Assembly (NCBI RefSeq): GCF_003004785.1
Contig: NZ_PVZS01000002.1
Coordinates: forward strand, 1 to 64,000
Reading direction: 5' to 3'
Length of the DNA stretch: 64,000 nucleotides
DNA from: Alsobacter soli
GTDB lineage: Bacteria; Pseudomonadota; Alphaproteobacteria; Rhizobiales; Beijerinckiaceae
Of the stretch, positions 1-8,104 are shown piece by piece. The notes under the pieces were generated by a model that was not told the origin of the DNA, ran no database searches, and saw only the letters and a list, made by a program, of their open reading frames with translations. A program made the position numbers and the translations under genes. The number at the start of each line of letters is the position of its first letter. Position 1 is the stretch's first letter.

Positions 1-29
1 AGGTGGGCGCCTACAACCAGTCGATCTGA
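1..29 (+). CDS. possible 3' end of a CDS running in from the left
   Basis: Frame 3 reads VGAYNQSI followed by a TGA stop at 27-29. Only nine codons are visible, so nothing can be said about function. It could equally be non-coding sequence in front of the VanZ-like gene. Confidence 0.2.
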
Positions 30-137
30 AAAGCCGTTCTTATCAGCCACAGCCGGCAGGTATTTCCCTTTGATAGGGGCCGAGGCTTTGGGCCTACCGG
101 TTGCGTTTCATAGGGTCACCGTGCACACAGAAGCGAC

Positions 138-491
138 ATGATCAACAATCTCCGTTGGGCGCCGTGGGCGGCCCTTGCCGCAATTGCCGTGGCCACCTTG
201 TCTCCGATCGGCTTGCGCCCGCACGTGCCCGGCGCATCCGCCGACCTTGAACGCATGGCGGCGTTTGTGGTGGTCGGGCTCCTCTTTGGGTCCATGTATT
301 CCCGGCGACTGGGCTTCGCCCTGGTGGTAGTCGTGGGGGGCGCGATGCTACTTGAGATTCTGCAGAACGTGATCCCGACGCGACATGGTCTCGTGCATGA
401 CGGAGCGCTCAAGGCCATAGCCGGGGCAGCCGGAGTGATGATCACGTCACTTTCGGCGCGCCAGATCCGAGCAAGAAATTCGGATCGATAA
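138..491 (+). CDS. VanZ-like small membrane protein
   Basis: 117-residue integral membrane protein. The N-terminus carries a first membrane segment (about residues 9-26, with the motif TLSPIGLRP right after it). Two more hydrophobic segments follow (about 41-52 and 58-76), and a fourth weaker one lies near 90-105. The sequence TLSPIGLRP followed by an E-R-M-A-x-F-x-V-x-G-L pattern is typical of VanZ-like proteins, which are small membrane proteins of mostly unknown role. The ATG at 138 has only a weak purine-rich stretch (cagaag) upstream. No partner gene adjoins it: the next gene on the right is on the opposite strand. Confidence 0.7.
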   Translation: MINNLRWAPWAALAAIAVATLSPIGLRPHVPGASADLERMAAFVVVGLLFGSMYSRRLGFALVVVVGGAMLLEILQNVIPTRHGLVHDGALKAIAGAAGVMITSLSARQIRARNSDR

Positions 492-566
492 GCAACTGGG
501 CTTGTCGCGTGGACGCCGCCACCGTTGCGAGCACCGTAGCGTGGCGCAGGAGGGCGGATAGCTCCC

Positions 567-935
567 TCAATCCTTAGAGCAGGGAGGGGCGCGGCTTGGC
601 CGTGGCTCGACACGCCCGTCCAGGCGCTTCCTCCAGCGCGTGCCGCGGCTGCCGGGGATGAGCCTGCGCGGGCGTGCGGCTCCCCAATGGCGCGCCTCCA
701 CCCGTCGCGCCTTGGCGATCGCCGGCAGGTCCTCGCGGGCTGTCTTGCCCCCGTGACAGGCGGCGCACAGCACCTGCAGGTTGCCGGCTTCCTCGAGTCC
801 GCCGAGCGCCAGCGGAACGATGTGATCCACCTCCCAGCGCGAGCCCGGCGGCAGCCGCCAGCCGCAACGCTGGCAGTGGCCCTTGGCGGCGAGAAAGAGC
901 GCGAGACGCTGGGTGGTCGACAAGGGCCGGCGCAT
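567..935 (-). CDS. HNH endonuclease
   Basis: 122 residues. The core is C-x2-C (CQRC, residues 21-24), then WEVDHIVPLALGG (34-46), N52 in GNLQVLC, and C57-x2-C60 with H61 (CAACH). This is the classic zinc-bound beta-beta-alpha-metal HNH layout, with DH as the catalytic start and N and H completing it. Such small free-standing HNH proteins are common in phage and prophage modules as nicking or packaging-linked nucleases. The start was taken at 935 because it sits one base beyond the stop of the RecT-like gene, implying one transcript. The longer upstream reading frame is only a shadow of that gene. Confidence 0.85.
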   Translation of the reverse strand: MRRPLSTTQRLALFLAAKGHCQRCGWRLPPGSRWEVDHIVPLALGGLEEAGNLQVLCAACHGGKTAREDLPAIAKARRVEARHWGAARPRRLIPGSRGTRWRKRLDGRVEPRPSRAPPCSKD

Positions 936-936
936 G

Positions 937-1956
937 TCAGCCTCCCGCTTCGAGGCGGCGTACTCGCTCGTGGTGGCGCTCACGCACCCCCCCGGCAGCG
1001 GCGAGCGCCTCGCGGGAGAGGCCACCCAGACGCGCGCTGAATTCCTCCTCCACTTCGGCCAGGGTGCTAGCGTCGGCGGCGCAGGCGAGCGCGTCGTCAT
1101 AGAGTTGAACGACGGCCTCGTCGGGGAGCGGCGGCTCCACACTTTGCGCGCTTTCCCGCGCTTCTTCGCCCAGCGCTTCAAAAAGTGGGGGAGGGGGAGC
1201 GCGCAGCCGGATCGCCTCGCGCGGAGCGCGCAGCCGCGTCCAGCCCCCGCGAGCCCTGCGTGGGCGCTCGGGCGGCAGCGGCGGTCGGCCGTCAGTGGAG
1301 CCGCTGGCGAACGGCTGAACGGGGCTGTGATGTTCGGACGCGTCCAGTTCCAGCGCCTGCTGAGCGTGTCTCGCAGTTTGAGCATCACCTAAGTCCGCTC
1401 GGTCTTCGAACTCCTCGCGCAGGTAGAGGCCGCCAAGCACGTCGGCGAAGCCGTCGCGCAGCGCGAAGGCGCGCGCCCGCATCTGCAGCATGCGCCGCGG
1501 ATAGCCGCTCCAGGGGCCTGGCTGCCCCCAAAGGCCCGCCTGCTTGGCGTCCGCCACGCTGAACTGGCGGGTGAGCGCCTCCGGCTCGCTCCGGCGCTGG
1601 ACGGCGCAGCATGCCGTCCAGTCGTCCGGTCCTTCGCCCTGGACCCACTCCTTGATCAGCCGGCACTGGCCCGAACTGCGCACCAGCGCCAGGGCGGCGT
1701 CGCCCCAGATCGTCGGCCGCCCGTCAATGACGGCGATGCGCTGCAGCGCCATCAACGGCGTCAGCCCGACTTCTAGCCCGTGCAGGATGGCCACCATGCA
1801 GGCCTCCGGCGTTTCGAGCCCTTTTGGGGCCATGCGCGAGGCCACCACGGCCTTGGCCAGGGTCATGGCCTCGTCCATCGACCGCGGCACCAGGGGCAGC
1901 GGCTTGGCGGCGGAGGGCAGGGGTGACATCTGGAATTGCGTAATCGGCTTGCCCAT
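937..1956 (-). CDS. RecT-like phage recombinase
   Basis: 339 residues. The N-terminal two thirds match RecT-type single-strand annealing proteins: a helical segment (AMTLAKAVVASRMAPKG), then HGLEVGLTPLMALQRIAVID, GRPTIWGDAALALVRSSG, and MLQMRARAFALRDGFADVLG. RecT proteins pair homologous single strands during phage recombination. The last third is low-complexity and acidic to arginine-rich, probably flexible. The ATG at 1956 starts MGKPITQFQM and was preferred to longer frames, which run into the upstream gene. It lies 14 bp after the partner gene and just before the HNH gene, giving a three-gene phage-type recombination cassette. No exonuclease partner is recognisable. Confidence 0.7.
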   Translation of the reverse strand: MGKPITQFQMSPLPSAAKPLPLVPRSMDEAMTLAKAVVASRMAPKGLETPEACMVAILHGLEVGLTPLMALQRIAVIDGRPTIWGDAALALVRSSGQCRLIKEWVQGEGPDDWTACCAVQRRSEPEALTRQFSVADAKQAGLWGQPGPWSGYPRRMLQMRARAFALRDGFADVLGGLYLREEFEDRADLGDAQTARHAQQALELDASEHHSPVQPFASGSTDGRPPLPPERPRRARGGWTRLRAPREAIRLRAPPPPLFEALGEEARESAQSVEPPLPDEAVVQLYDDALACAADASTLAEVEEEFSARLGGLSREALAAAGGVRERHHERVRRLEAGG

Positions 1957-1970
1957 GGGTCCTGCTTCCT

Positions 1971-2840
1971 TCACGCTGCGACTTGTTCGTCGGTGAGCTC
2001 CACGCCCTTGACGGCTCGCCCCGCGCGCAGATCCGCTTCGGCGAGGTCGCGCAGGGCGCTCTCCACCTGCGGGTGGGCCCAGAGCCGCGCGTCGCGCCGG
2101 TAGGCGCACACCAGCGCCTCGCGGTCGCGCACGACGAGGCGTCGTACGGTGCGCAAGCCCACGCGACGTCCGGCGGAGCCGGCCCGCACCGGCGGCAGCG
2201 GGCCAGGTCCGGCCTCCGCGGCGAGCCGCTCGCGCTCGGCCAGCAGGTAGGGCTCGAGCGCCTTTTTCAGCTCTTTCTTGCTCTCGGCGGCGCGCTCGAT
2301 CACCGGACGCCAGCGCGCGTCGATCGCGCGCCCTTCTTCCAGGATCGGCCGCTTCTCGCGTGTGCGCGCCTCCTCGGCTTCCTTCTCCAGGGCGGCGAAG
2401 CGCTCGGCGAAGTTTGCCGCCTTGTCGGCCTGCGCCTTCGAGGTGATCGGGGTGGCGCTTTCGAGGAAGGCGGTGGCCGCTTCCCGCAGCTCTGTCACGC
2501 TCTGGTCGAGACCCGCGACCGGATCCGCCGCGCCGCTGTTGTGGCCGATGCCGGCCGGGACCTCATCCGGCCAGGGCTGCCCTTGCTCGGCGACCGCTAC
2601 ATAGGTCTCGTACGACACCGGATGTTGACAGCACCAGGTCCATACTTCCTGTGCATCGACTGGGGCCCCATCGCGTAAGGCCTTGAGCTGCCCGTCCGAA
2701 TCCTTCCAGATCGCGACCGGCAGCCAGGGGCCTCCGCGGAACGATCTCATGCGGTAGTATCCTGATTGGGGATCGTTCTCGTGGATCGGGAATGACTTCC
2801 CGCTCAGGGCTGATTGCCAGAAATCGTGACTAGCGGTCAT
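1971..2840 (-). CDS. phage-module protein with an IGHNSG motif
   Basis: 289 residues, function unknown. Residues 97-102 read IGHNSG, a short motif I recall from proteins of alphaproteobacterial prophages. A long charged helical region follows (about 110-215) rich in E, K, R and A, likely a coiled coil (for example ALEKEAEEARTREKRPI). The C-terminus is arginine-rich and then acidic. It is the first gene of the minus-strand cassette with RecT and HNH, preceded by GAGGAG eight bases before the ATG. A role supporting recombination, similar in position to Gam/exonuclease partners, is inference from context only. Confidence 0.6.
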   Translation of the reverse strand: MTASHDFWQSALSGKSFPIHENDPQSGYYRMRSFRGGPWLPVAIWKDSDGQLKALRDGAPVDAQEVWTWCCQHPVSYETYVAVAEQGQPWPDEVPAGIGHNSGAADPVAGLDQSVTELREAATAFLESATPITSKAQADKAANFAERFAALEKEAEEARTREKRPILEEGRAIDARWRPVIERAAESKKELKKALEPYLLAERERLAAEAGPGPLPPVRAGSAGRRVGLRTVRRLVVRDREALVCAYRRDARLWAHPQVESALRDLAEADLRAGRAVKGVELTDEQVAA

Positions 2841-2860
2841 CTCGAGGCTCCTCTACTTGA

Positions 2861-3157
2861 ATGAGTGAAAAATACTCAAATGATGGAAAAACGCAAGGGG
2901 CAGACGTGCTGCTCGTTGCTGCCCATTTGCGTGCCGCAAGGGCGCTCCTGGACTGGTCGGCGAAGGCATTGTCCGAGAGATCGGGCGTGAGCCCAGCGAC
3001 ACTGCAGAGATTGGAAAGATCAGTTGGTGTGCCTTCTGCCCACCCAAGAACTATTGGGGATCTGAAACGGGTCCTTGAAGACGCTGGCGTTGAATTCATG
3101 GGCACTCCGGACGAGCCGGGCGTGATCCTCAGGCGTCCTAAGCAGGACGGCCGTTGA
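2861..3157 (+). CDS. XRE-family HTH regulator
   Basis: 98 residues. The helix-turn-helix lies at about 23-50: LRAARALLDWSAKALSERSG, then VSPATLQRLERS, and a downstream TIGDLKRVLEDAGVEF segment. This is the Cro/cI-like fold in the short form often seen in Hyphomicrobiales. It is divergent from the phage-type cassette, with only 20 bp between the two start codons. It most likely binds that small intergenic region and represses its own and the cassette's promoters, as phage repressors do. That role is inferred from position. Confidence 0.75.
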   Translation: MSEKYSNDGKTQGADVLLVAAHLRAARALLDWSAKALSERSGVSPATLQRLERSVGVPSAHPRTIGDLKRVLEDAGVEFMGTPDEPGVILRRPKQDGR

Positions 3158-3863
3158 CCTGCTTTTGGGCGTAAACTGCAAGCGTGTTTCGCCACGTGGA
3201 CGACGACCCTATCTCACGTCGGGGATCGGGCTGCCGGCCGAAGCTTTCCTGTTTAGGGCTTAAGCCGGTGCGCTGAGGTGCCGGGTGGCCCGAACAGGCT
3301 TGCCGACTTGCCGATCAGTCCGCGCTTCACGCGCGGCCCAGCACCGCGGGAACGGAGACCGCGCCTGCCGGCTGTCGCTAACGACGGGGTGCCTCAGTCA
3401 GCCGTGCGTGACGCAGCAGGAATACCGCTCCAGGTCCAGACCGCGGCGCCCGAAGCAAGCGATTGAAAGTGGGCTCAAATACCCGCCTGTGAGGCCGACG
3501 CAAGTTGTGGCGCGGTGGCGGTCATGTAGCTGATTCGCCTCCGTGGGGGCCAAGGACTGAGTCTGAAGGACAAGCGCTTGTCGCGTCGCGCTGCCCAGCG
3601 CCGAATAATTATTTTGCGCAGGCTTACGTTGCTTTCGCTCTCAGCGAAAGATGTATGCACTTGAATAAGAACAGAATTTCCGTCACCGCTTAACAAATTA
3701 GTCAAATCGAGCAAACGAGGCCGTCTAGTGGGCGGCATTGACTGTGTCGGAAGCGCATCAGTCACGGGCTCTCAAAGCTCAAGAAAAGCGCAAATACGCA
3801 GTAAGCCGCTGATTTTTCTGAGGAACTCTCAAAATTTGCGAAATCTCGTCATTTTTTGCTGAG
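3158..3863. other. 706-bp gap, AT-rich right part with a perfect hairpin
   Basis: No convincing gene. Base composition drops to AT-rich from about 3600 to 3863, unlike its surroundings. At 3632-3650 there is a perfect 8-bp stem (CTTTCGCT / AGCGAAAG) with a 3-base loop. The AT-rich stretch probably holds the promoter for the operon beginning near 3864. Short frames here lack a ribosome site or recognisable motifs. Confidence 0.4.
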
Positions 3864-4532
3864 GTGAATGCTCATTCCCTCACCAAGCCAAGGCTACGAG
3901 CTATGACCAAACGGAAAACCGACGTTGCCTCCGGTCGCGCCGGGACGGTGTCGCCCAGCGGCGCCGCTGCGGCGCTAACTGGCGACCTGTTCGGGCCCGC
4001 GCCGCTTCTGCCAGGCGAAGATCCACAGGACTACGCCGCCATGGGCGCGCGGCTGCGGGAGGCGATCCAGCCCGAAGATTTCGTCGATGAAATTTTCCTG
4101 CGTGAGCTGCTGGACTGTTCCTGGGAGCGTTGGCGCTGGCGTCGCCTGAAAACGCAATATCTGGCGCTGGGGGCGCAGGACGCGGTTGAGATGTTGCTGT
4201 TTCGGCAAGAGGTCGAGGACGCCGGCGGATTGGCGCGCCAATGGGCCATGGGCGATCCGGAAGCCAAGGCTACGGTCCAAAGCAAGCTGGACAGGGCTGG
4301 GCTGACCATGGACGCCGTTCACGGTCTCGCCCTGGGGCACCGCATCACCATGATGGAGCAAATCAGCCGCATGGAGGAGCGCCTCGAGGACCGCTTTGCT
4401 GGCCTGCTGCGGACCCTGGACAGCCGCCGCGCCCAGCGCCGACAGGCCTTGATGCGCGTCGTCGAGGTGGTGCGCTCGGACAAGGTTGCGGAGGCGTCAC
4501 CGGCCGGGGCGCTCGCCTATGCCGGCCGGTAA
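3864..4532 (+). CDS. unknown protein, first gene of overlapping trio
   Basis: 222 residues from a GTG at 3864. An ATG at 3903 (MTKRK) is an equally possible start, and neither has a strong ribosome site. The middle carries LLPGEDPQDYAAMGARLREA, followed by D-E-I-F-L-R-E-L-L and then W-E-R-W-R-W-R-R-L-K. The C-terminus is arginine-rich and helical. The same layout recurs in the third gene of this operon (LLPGEDAEAYAAIEAAV, then W-V-A-D-I-A-A-L-T-W-E-I-A-R-A-Q-R), so the two are paralogues. The stop overlaps the next start by 14 bp. Function is not recognised. Confidence 0.7.
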   Translation: MNAHSLTKPRLRAMTKRKTDVASGRAGTVSPSGAAAALTGDLFGPAPLLPGEDPQDYAAMGARLREAIQPEDFVDEIFLRELLDCSWERWRWRRLKTQYLALGAQDAVEMLLFRQEVEDAGGLARQWAMGDPEAKATVQSKLDRAGLTMDAVHGLALGHRITMMEQISRMEERLEDRFAGLLRTLDSRRAQRRQALMRVVEVVRSDKVAEASPAGALAYAGR

Positions 4533-5037
4533 GGAGCCGAGCGCCGCGCGGCTCGCAGCGAACCGCGCCAACGCTCAAAAGAGCACCGGGCCGAAAACGC
4601 CCAAGGGCAAGGTGGCATCCAGCCGCAACGCCCTGCGCCATGGGCTGTCGATCACCGTGCTCGAGGATCCGTCCTATGGCGACGCCGCGCTGCGCATGGC
4701 GGACGCCATCGCCGGCCCGGACGCCGCGCCGGACCAGCGCGACCGCGCGCTGGAGCTGGCCTATGCCGAGATCGACGTGCTGCGGGTGCGCCAGGCCAAG
4801 CACGCACTGCACGCCCTCCATGCGGAGGGCGCGCCGGAGCCGAGCGCGCCCGAGGAGCTCATGGACGCGAAGCTCTGCGCCGCCTTGGCGCGCTTGGATC
4901 GGTACAAGCGCCGCACGCTGTCGCGGCGCAAACGCATGCTGCGCGCTTGGGACGAGCAGCAGTGGATCGAGTCTGGGCAGGCGGCCACCAGCGCGGCCGC
5001 AGCCGCGGATGGCTCGGGGGAGGGCGACCGATCATGA
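4519..5037 (+). CDS. unknown protein with ANRxNAQKSTGPKT N-terminus
   Basis: 172 residues. The N-terminus reads AANRANAQKSTGPKTPKGK, then S-S-R-N-A-L-R-H-G-L-S. This basic, conserved signature occurs in many bacterial proteins of unknown function, and its positive charge suggests nucleic acid binding (inference). The remainder is helical and ends in a Gly/Ala/Ser-rich tail. The ATG at 4519 lies inside the end of the previous gene, and the stop forms an ATGA overlap with the next gene, so the three are very likely translated as one coupled operon. Confidence 0.75.
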   Translation: MPAGKEPSAARLAANRANAQKSTGPKTPKGKVASSRNALRHGLSITVLEDPSYGDAALRMADAIAGPDAAPDQRDRALELAYAEIDVLRVRQAKHALHALHAEGAPEPSAPEELMDAKLCAALARLDRYKRRTLSRRKRMLRAWDEQQWIESGQAATSAAAAADGSGEGDRS

Positions 5038-5606
5038 GTTCGTCGAAATCGCAGACCAGCGGCGCGGCTCTTGAACGTCGCCTCGACGAAAGGCTCGCCG
5101 CATGGTTGCGCGAGGCGGCCCTGCTCCCGGGGGAGGACGCCGAAGCCTACGCCGCCATCGAGGCCGCCGTCCGCGACTGTCTCGCTCCTGCCGATGGCCT
5201 TGCAGAGATGTGGGTCGCCGACATCGCCGCCTTGACCTGGGAGATCGCCCGCGCCCAGCGCATGCGCAGCGAGCTGATCAAGGCCGGTGAAGGGGAAGGG
5301 GCCGGCGAGATCTTCCGTCTGTTCCGTCTGAAAGATGCCCCATACGCCGCGGCTGCCTGGGCGGGCAATGAGCCCGGCGACCGCGCATTGATCCTCGAAT
5401 ACGCGGCCGAGGCAGGTCTCGGGCGAGACGCCTTCATCACGCAAACCGTGATTGAATTTTACCCCCAGGTGGAAGCCCTGGACCGCCACATCGAAAGCTT
5501 GCGCGCCCGTCGCCTCAAGTTTCTCGGCTGGGTTGAGCAGCCAACCCGGGGCGGGGCGCGCCTGGACGGTGGCCCGAAGCGCCGGCGCATTCAGCCAACA
5601 GCCTGA
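5034..5606 (+). CDS. unknown protein, paralogue of first gene of trio
   Basis: 190 residues, starting in an ATGA overlap with the previous stop. Near residue 30 it carries LLPGEDAEAYAAIEAAV and then an A-x-L-T-W-E-I-x-R-A-Q-R-M-R segment that parallels the gene at 3864. The conserved core appears to be an acidic N-terminal segment followed by a Trp/Arg-rich helix. The C-terminal end is basic (GPKRRRIQ). No enzyme motif is seen. The pairing of two paralogues flanking an ANRxNAQKSTGP protein may reflect one functional unit. Confidence 0.7.
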   Translation: MSSSKSQTSGAALERRLDERLAAWLREAALLPGEDAEAYAAIEAAVRDCLAPADGLAEMWVADIAALTWEIARAQRMRSELIKAGEGEGAGEIFRLFRLKDAPYAAAAWAGNEPGDRALILEYAAEAGLGRDAFITQTVIEFYPQVEALDRHIESLRARRLKFLGWVEQPTRGGARLDGGPKRRRIQPTA

Positions 5607-6134
5607 AGCGCAGACCGCCGTCACACCACAAAGGCCAGATCCAGAACCAACGCGGCCCTTGGCGGAACGAAGCCATCCGGTGTGGTCCTGCGCGCAAAAC
5701 GAACTAGCTGCAGCGCGGTCGAGTCCAGAAGGGGCTTGGCTGGCTGCCCCTAGCGGTCGGCTATTGCATCACCAGCTCTCGAGAGGGACCGTCAAAATAC
5801 CGATGAAGAGCAGCGCGACGCTCAACAGCAGCCCGACTGCAGTGAATATCAGCACCAGGAAAAACCGGAACTTGCGCGCTCTTCTGCAACGGGCAAGGAA
5901 GCCGAGATGCAGGTGGAAGCTGTTTGGACGGCCATGGCGAACGTCCTTGGAAGGGGACCAGCCTGCCCTGAATTCGAAGGCCCGGCTGTGATGGGCGGGA
6001 CATGGCCCCTCGTCGCTGCGATCGGAAGGCAGTTCCTGGCGCGACGGTCCTGCTCGGCCGCCTTCCTCCGAAGAGTTACGGATTATTAACCATACTTCCG
6101 CAAAGCTCCGTCGAACATCGGACAGGAGCGGTCG
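5607..6134. other. 528-bp gap with a membrane-helix remnant and one dispersed repeat
   Basis: A copy of the GGCGGAACGAAGCCA repeat lies at 5661-5675. On the minus strand a frame ending at 5768 reads a basic stretch (RARKFR) and then a clear membrane helix (FFLVLIFTAVGLLLSVALL) with a short tail, the look of a small membrane protein. That frame has no ATG, GTG or TTG start in reach, so it is more likely a decayed gene. Nothing else is supported. Confidence 0.35.
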
Positions 6135-6596
6135 ATGAGGCTTGCGGAAGCAAATACTCTGAGCTGGTTAGATGCTTCGGCGGATCGCCCCGAGCCGAAG
6201 AACGACATGCTCTGGCAGGTGAAACAGCTCCTTAACACAGCCCCACCGCCGCGGGGCGCCCCAGAAGCGAGAGCACCCCGGCAAGGGATGGAGTTGAACC
6301 GCGACCTCAATCACGCCCTCGATCTGGTGGGCATGGCGTCGGGTTTGCTCGAGAAATCAGAAACTCGCATTCGAGAGGTCGAAGAGCACGCGCACAAGCT
6401 CGCGCAGGCAGCCTCACTCCAACTCAAGACAGCTCACGACGAAAACCAACGGCTCGAGCGTCTGTTGCGGCAAGCCGAAAGCAGGGCCGAGGAAGCCGAG
6501 GCGCGACTTCGCGACGCGAACAACTGGATCGCTCGGTTTCACGACGCCATCACCTCAGCCTTCAAGACTTGCGGCCAGCCCCCGGCGGCGCGTTGA
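6135..6596 (+). CDS. coiled-coil protein of unknown function
   Basis: 153 residues. AGGAG lies seven bases before the ATG, a clear ribosome site. The N-terminal 55 residues are Pro-rich and probably unstructured. From about 60 to 130 there is a continuous heptad-like helix (EKSETRIREVEEHAHKLAQ and onward, LERLLRQAESRAEEAEARL) predicted to form a coiled coil. The end is short and polar. No signal peptide or membrane segment is present. Function is unknown. Confidence 0.7.
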   Translation: MRLAEANTLSWLDASADRPEPKNDMLWQVKQLLNTAPPPRGAPEARAPRQGMELNRDLNHALDLVGMASGLLEKSETRIREVEEHAHKLAQAASLQLKTAHDENQRLERLLRQAESRAEEAEARLRDANNWIARFHDAITSAFKTCGQPPAAR

Positions 6597-6875
6597 CAGA
6601 AACGGATGCTTTTTGCCGGCGCCCAATGGGGGGTGGGAGTCACAGTTCCGCGCCCGTTGACCGCTGAACCTTGCCGAGGCCGCGCTCGTTTCGGCGGGGG
6701 CAACTCCTCCCACGATCACGTGGGCGCGACGTCGCCCCCGCCACCATGGTCCGAGCTCGCTATTTAAGAGACGAAGTGCAGGCGATGCAAACGATGCACC
6801 TGAGACACGCCTAACAGACCGTCGGTTTGCTTTCTGAATCGCAGCGATCCGGCGTGCGCTTGCCGCCCCCAGCGC

Positions 6876-6898
6876 GCGGGCCGGGCGCGTCGGCCCGC
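6876..6898 (-). terminator. hairpin downstream of the TadE/G-like gene
   Basis: Perfect 8-bp inverted repeat GCGGGCCG / CGGCCCGC with a 7-base loop, six bases past the stop codon at 6905 in the direction of transcription. It has no T-run, as is common in high-GC genomes. Confidence 0.55.
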
Positions 6899-6904
6899 CG
6901 CTCC

Positions 6905-8104
6905 TCAGTTCAGAAGGTGCGCAGGCGTGACGGTGTAGATCCGCTTGCTCGCGTCAGCGACCGCGTCGATGTTCCACGCCGAGGAGGAATTGAACAGCAT
7001 CGTGTTCGCCACAAAGCTCAGCCTGCGCGCGTTCAACGAGGCCGCCGAATTGAGCGTAATGTTGCGGCTCGGCAGATAGAACACGCCTTCCATCGAGCCG
7101 CTCGACGACGAGTTGATGGTCAGGTCGGTGCGGTTTGCAATCGACGCCTCATACATGGCGATGTTGGCGTAAGTCCCAGAGTTCGGAGGCGTGATGCTGA
7201 ACGAGGCCGCCGAATTCATCTGCAGCGTGCTGTTCGCGTCCTCGAAATAAAACGTGACGCCCGCCGCGATCACGCTGACGCTGCTGTTGAACTTGATAGG
7301 CCCACCCCGCACCCGGTAGACGCCGGGTTCAAAGGTCACCGTGGCCGGCGTGTTGAAGTTCATGCCGCCGCAGATGTCGCCCTGCTGAACCGTAATGCTC
7401 GTGTTGTTGCCGCCAGCCCAGGTCTTGTTGTTGTAGCGGCAGGGGGAGGCGGCCGGCGGCGCCGGCAGAGCGGACCCGAGCGTGTCGGCGGCGCTGGCGC
7501 AGTTGGCCTTGTAGCTGGCGCGCGAGGCGGCGCTGTTCAGCGTAAAGGCGCCTTGCGCGCAGACTTGGCTGCTATTGATCGCCGAGCCGGAGTTGAGCAG
7601 CGCAGCCGAGGCGCCGCTCGACTTGATGTCGATCTCGCAGTTCGGCGCGTCGATGAGCGAATTGGAGCTCATGGTGAGCCCGGATCCGCTTGGCTGCAGC
7701 AGCAGAACGCAGACCGGCGTGCGCTTCGCCGGTGTGGCGGTTGCGCTGGCCCGGACGGCCATCGCCGGCACGCCGACTAGGCGCATGAGCGTGGAGGCGA
7801 TCGTGCCTTGCGCTGCGCCGCTGAACGTGCCGTCCGCATTGGTGGCGAAGGAGGCGGTGACGGCGGCGCCCGCGGGCATGCTGAAGGCGGCCGCGAACGC
7901 GCCCTGGGCGGTGGTGGACCGGTTCGCGTCCGCAGCTTGCGCGCCGGCCAACACGGCGGCGTCGATGGCCTGCTGCGCCTTGGTTTGCAGCCAGGCGGTT
8001 CGCGTGTAATCGACCGCCACCCCCGCCGCCACGCTGAGCGGCACCAAGGCGACGCCCATCGTCACCGCCACCGAACCCTTCACGTCTCGCCAGAACCGTC
8101 CCAT
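6905..8104 (-). CDS. TadE/TadG-like pilus-associated protein
   Basis: 399 residues. The N-terminus (MGRFWRDVKGSVAV) leads into a membrane helix (about 10-32, VTMGVALVPLSVAAGVAVDY), then TKAQQAIDAAVLAGAQ. This is the type-IV-prepilin-like TadE/G layout, in which the pseudopilin-like anchor is followed by a large periplasmic or extracellular part. The rest is Ser/Asn-rich with repeated S-S-x-S and L-N-S patterns. Cysteines at intervals in the middle could form disulfides. The ATG at 8104 has AGGGGG upstream; longer frames are untranslated sequence. No tad or cpa secretion genes adjoin it, so it may be a secreted protein that uses machinery encoded elsewhere. Confidence 0.7.
   Translation of the reverse strand: MGRFWRDVKGSVAVTMGVALVPLSVAAGVAVDYTRTAWLQTKAQQAIDAAVLAGAQAADANRSTTAQGAFAAAFSMPAGAAVTASFATNADGTFSGAAQGTIASTLMRLVGVPAMAVRASATATPAKRTPVCVLLLQPSGSGLTMSSNSLIDAPNCEIDIKSSGASAALLNSGSAINSSQVCAQGAFTLNSAASRASYKANCASAADTLGSALPAPPAASPCRYNNKTWAGGNNTSITVQQGDICGGMNFNTPATVTFEPGVYRVRGGPIKFNSSVSVIAAGVTFYFEDANSTLQMNSAASFSITPPNSGTYANIAMYEASIANRTDLTINSSSSGSMEGVFYLPSRNITLNSAASLNARRLSFVANTMLFNSSSAWNIDAVADASKRIYTVTPAHLLN

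Noticed and set aside
6755-6875. tRNA-like look of the sequence before the terminator
   Set aside because: I could not form a cloverleaf: no acceptor stem pairs and the T-loop consensus is missing.
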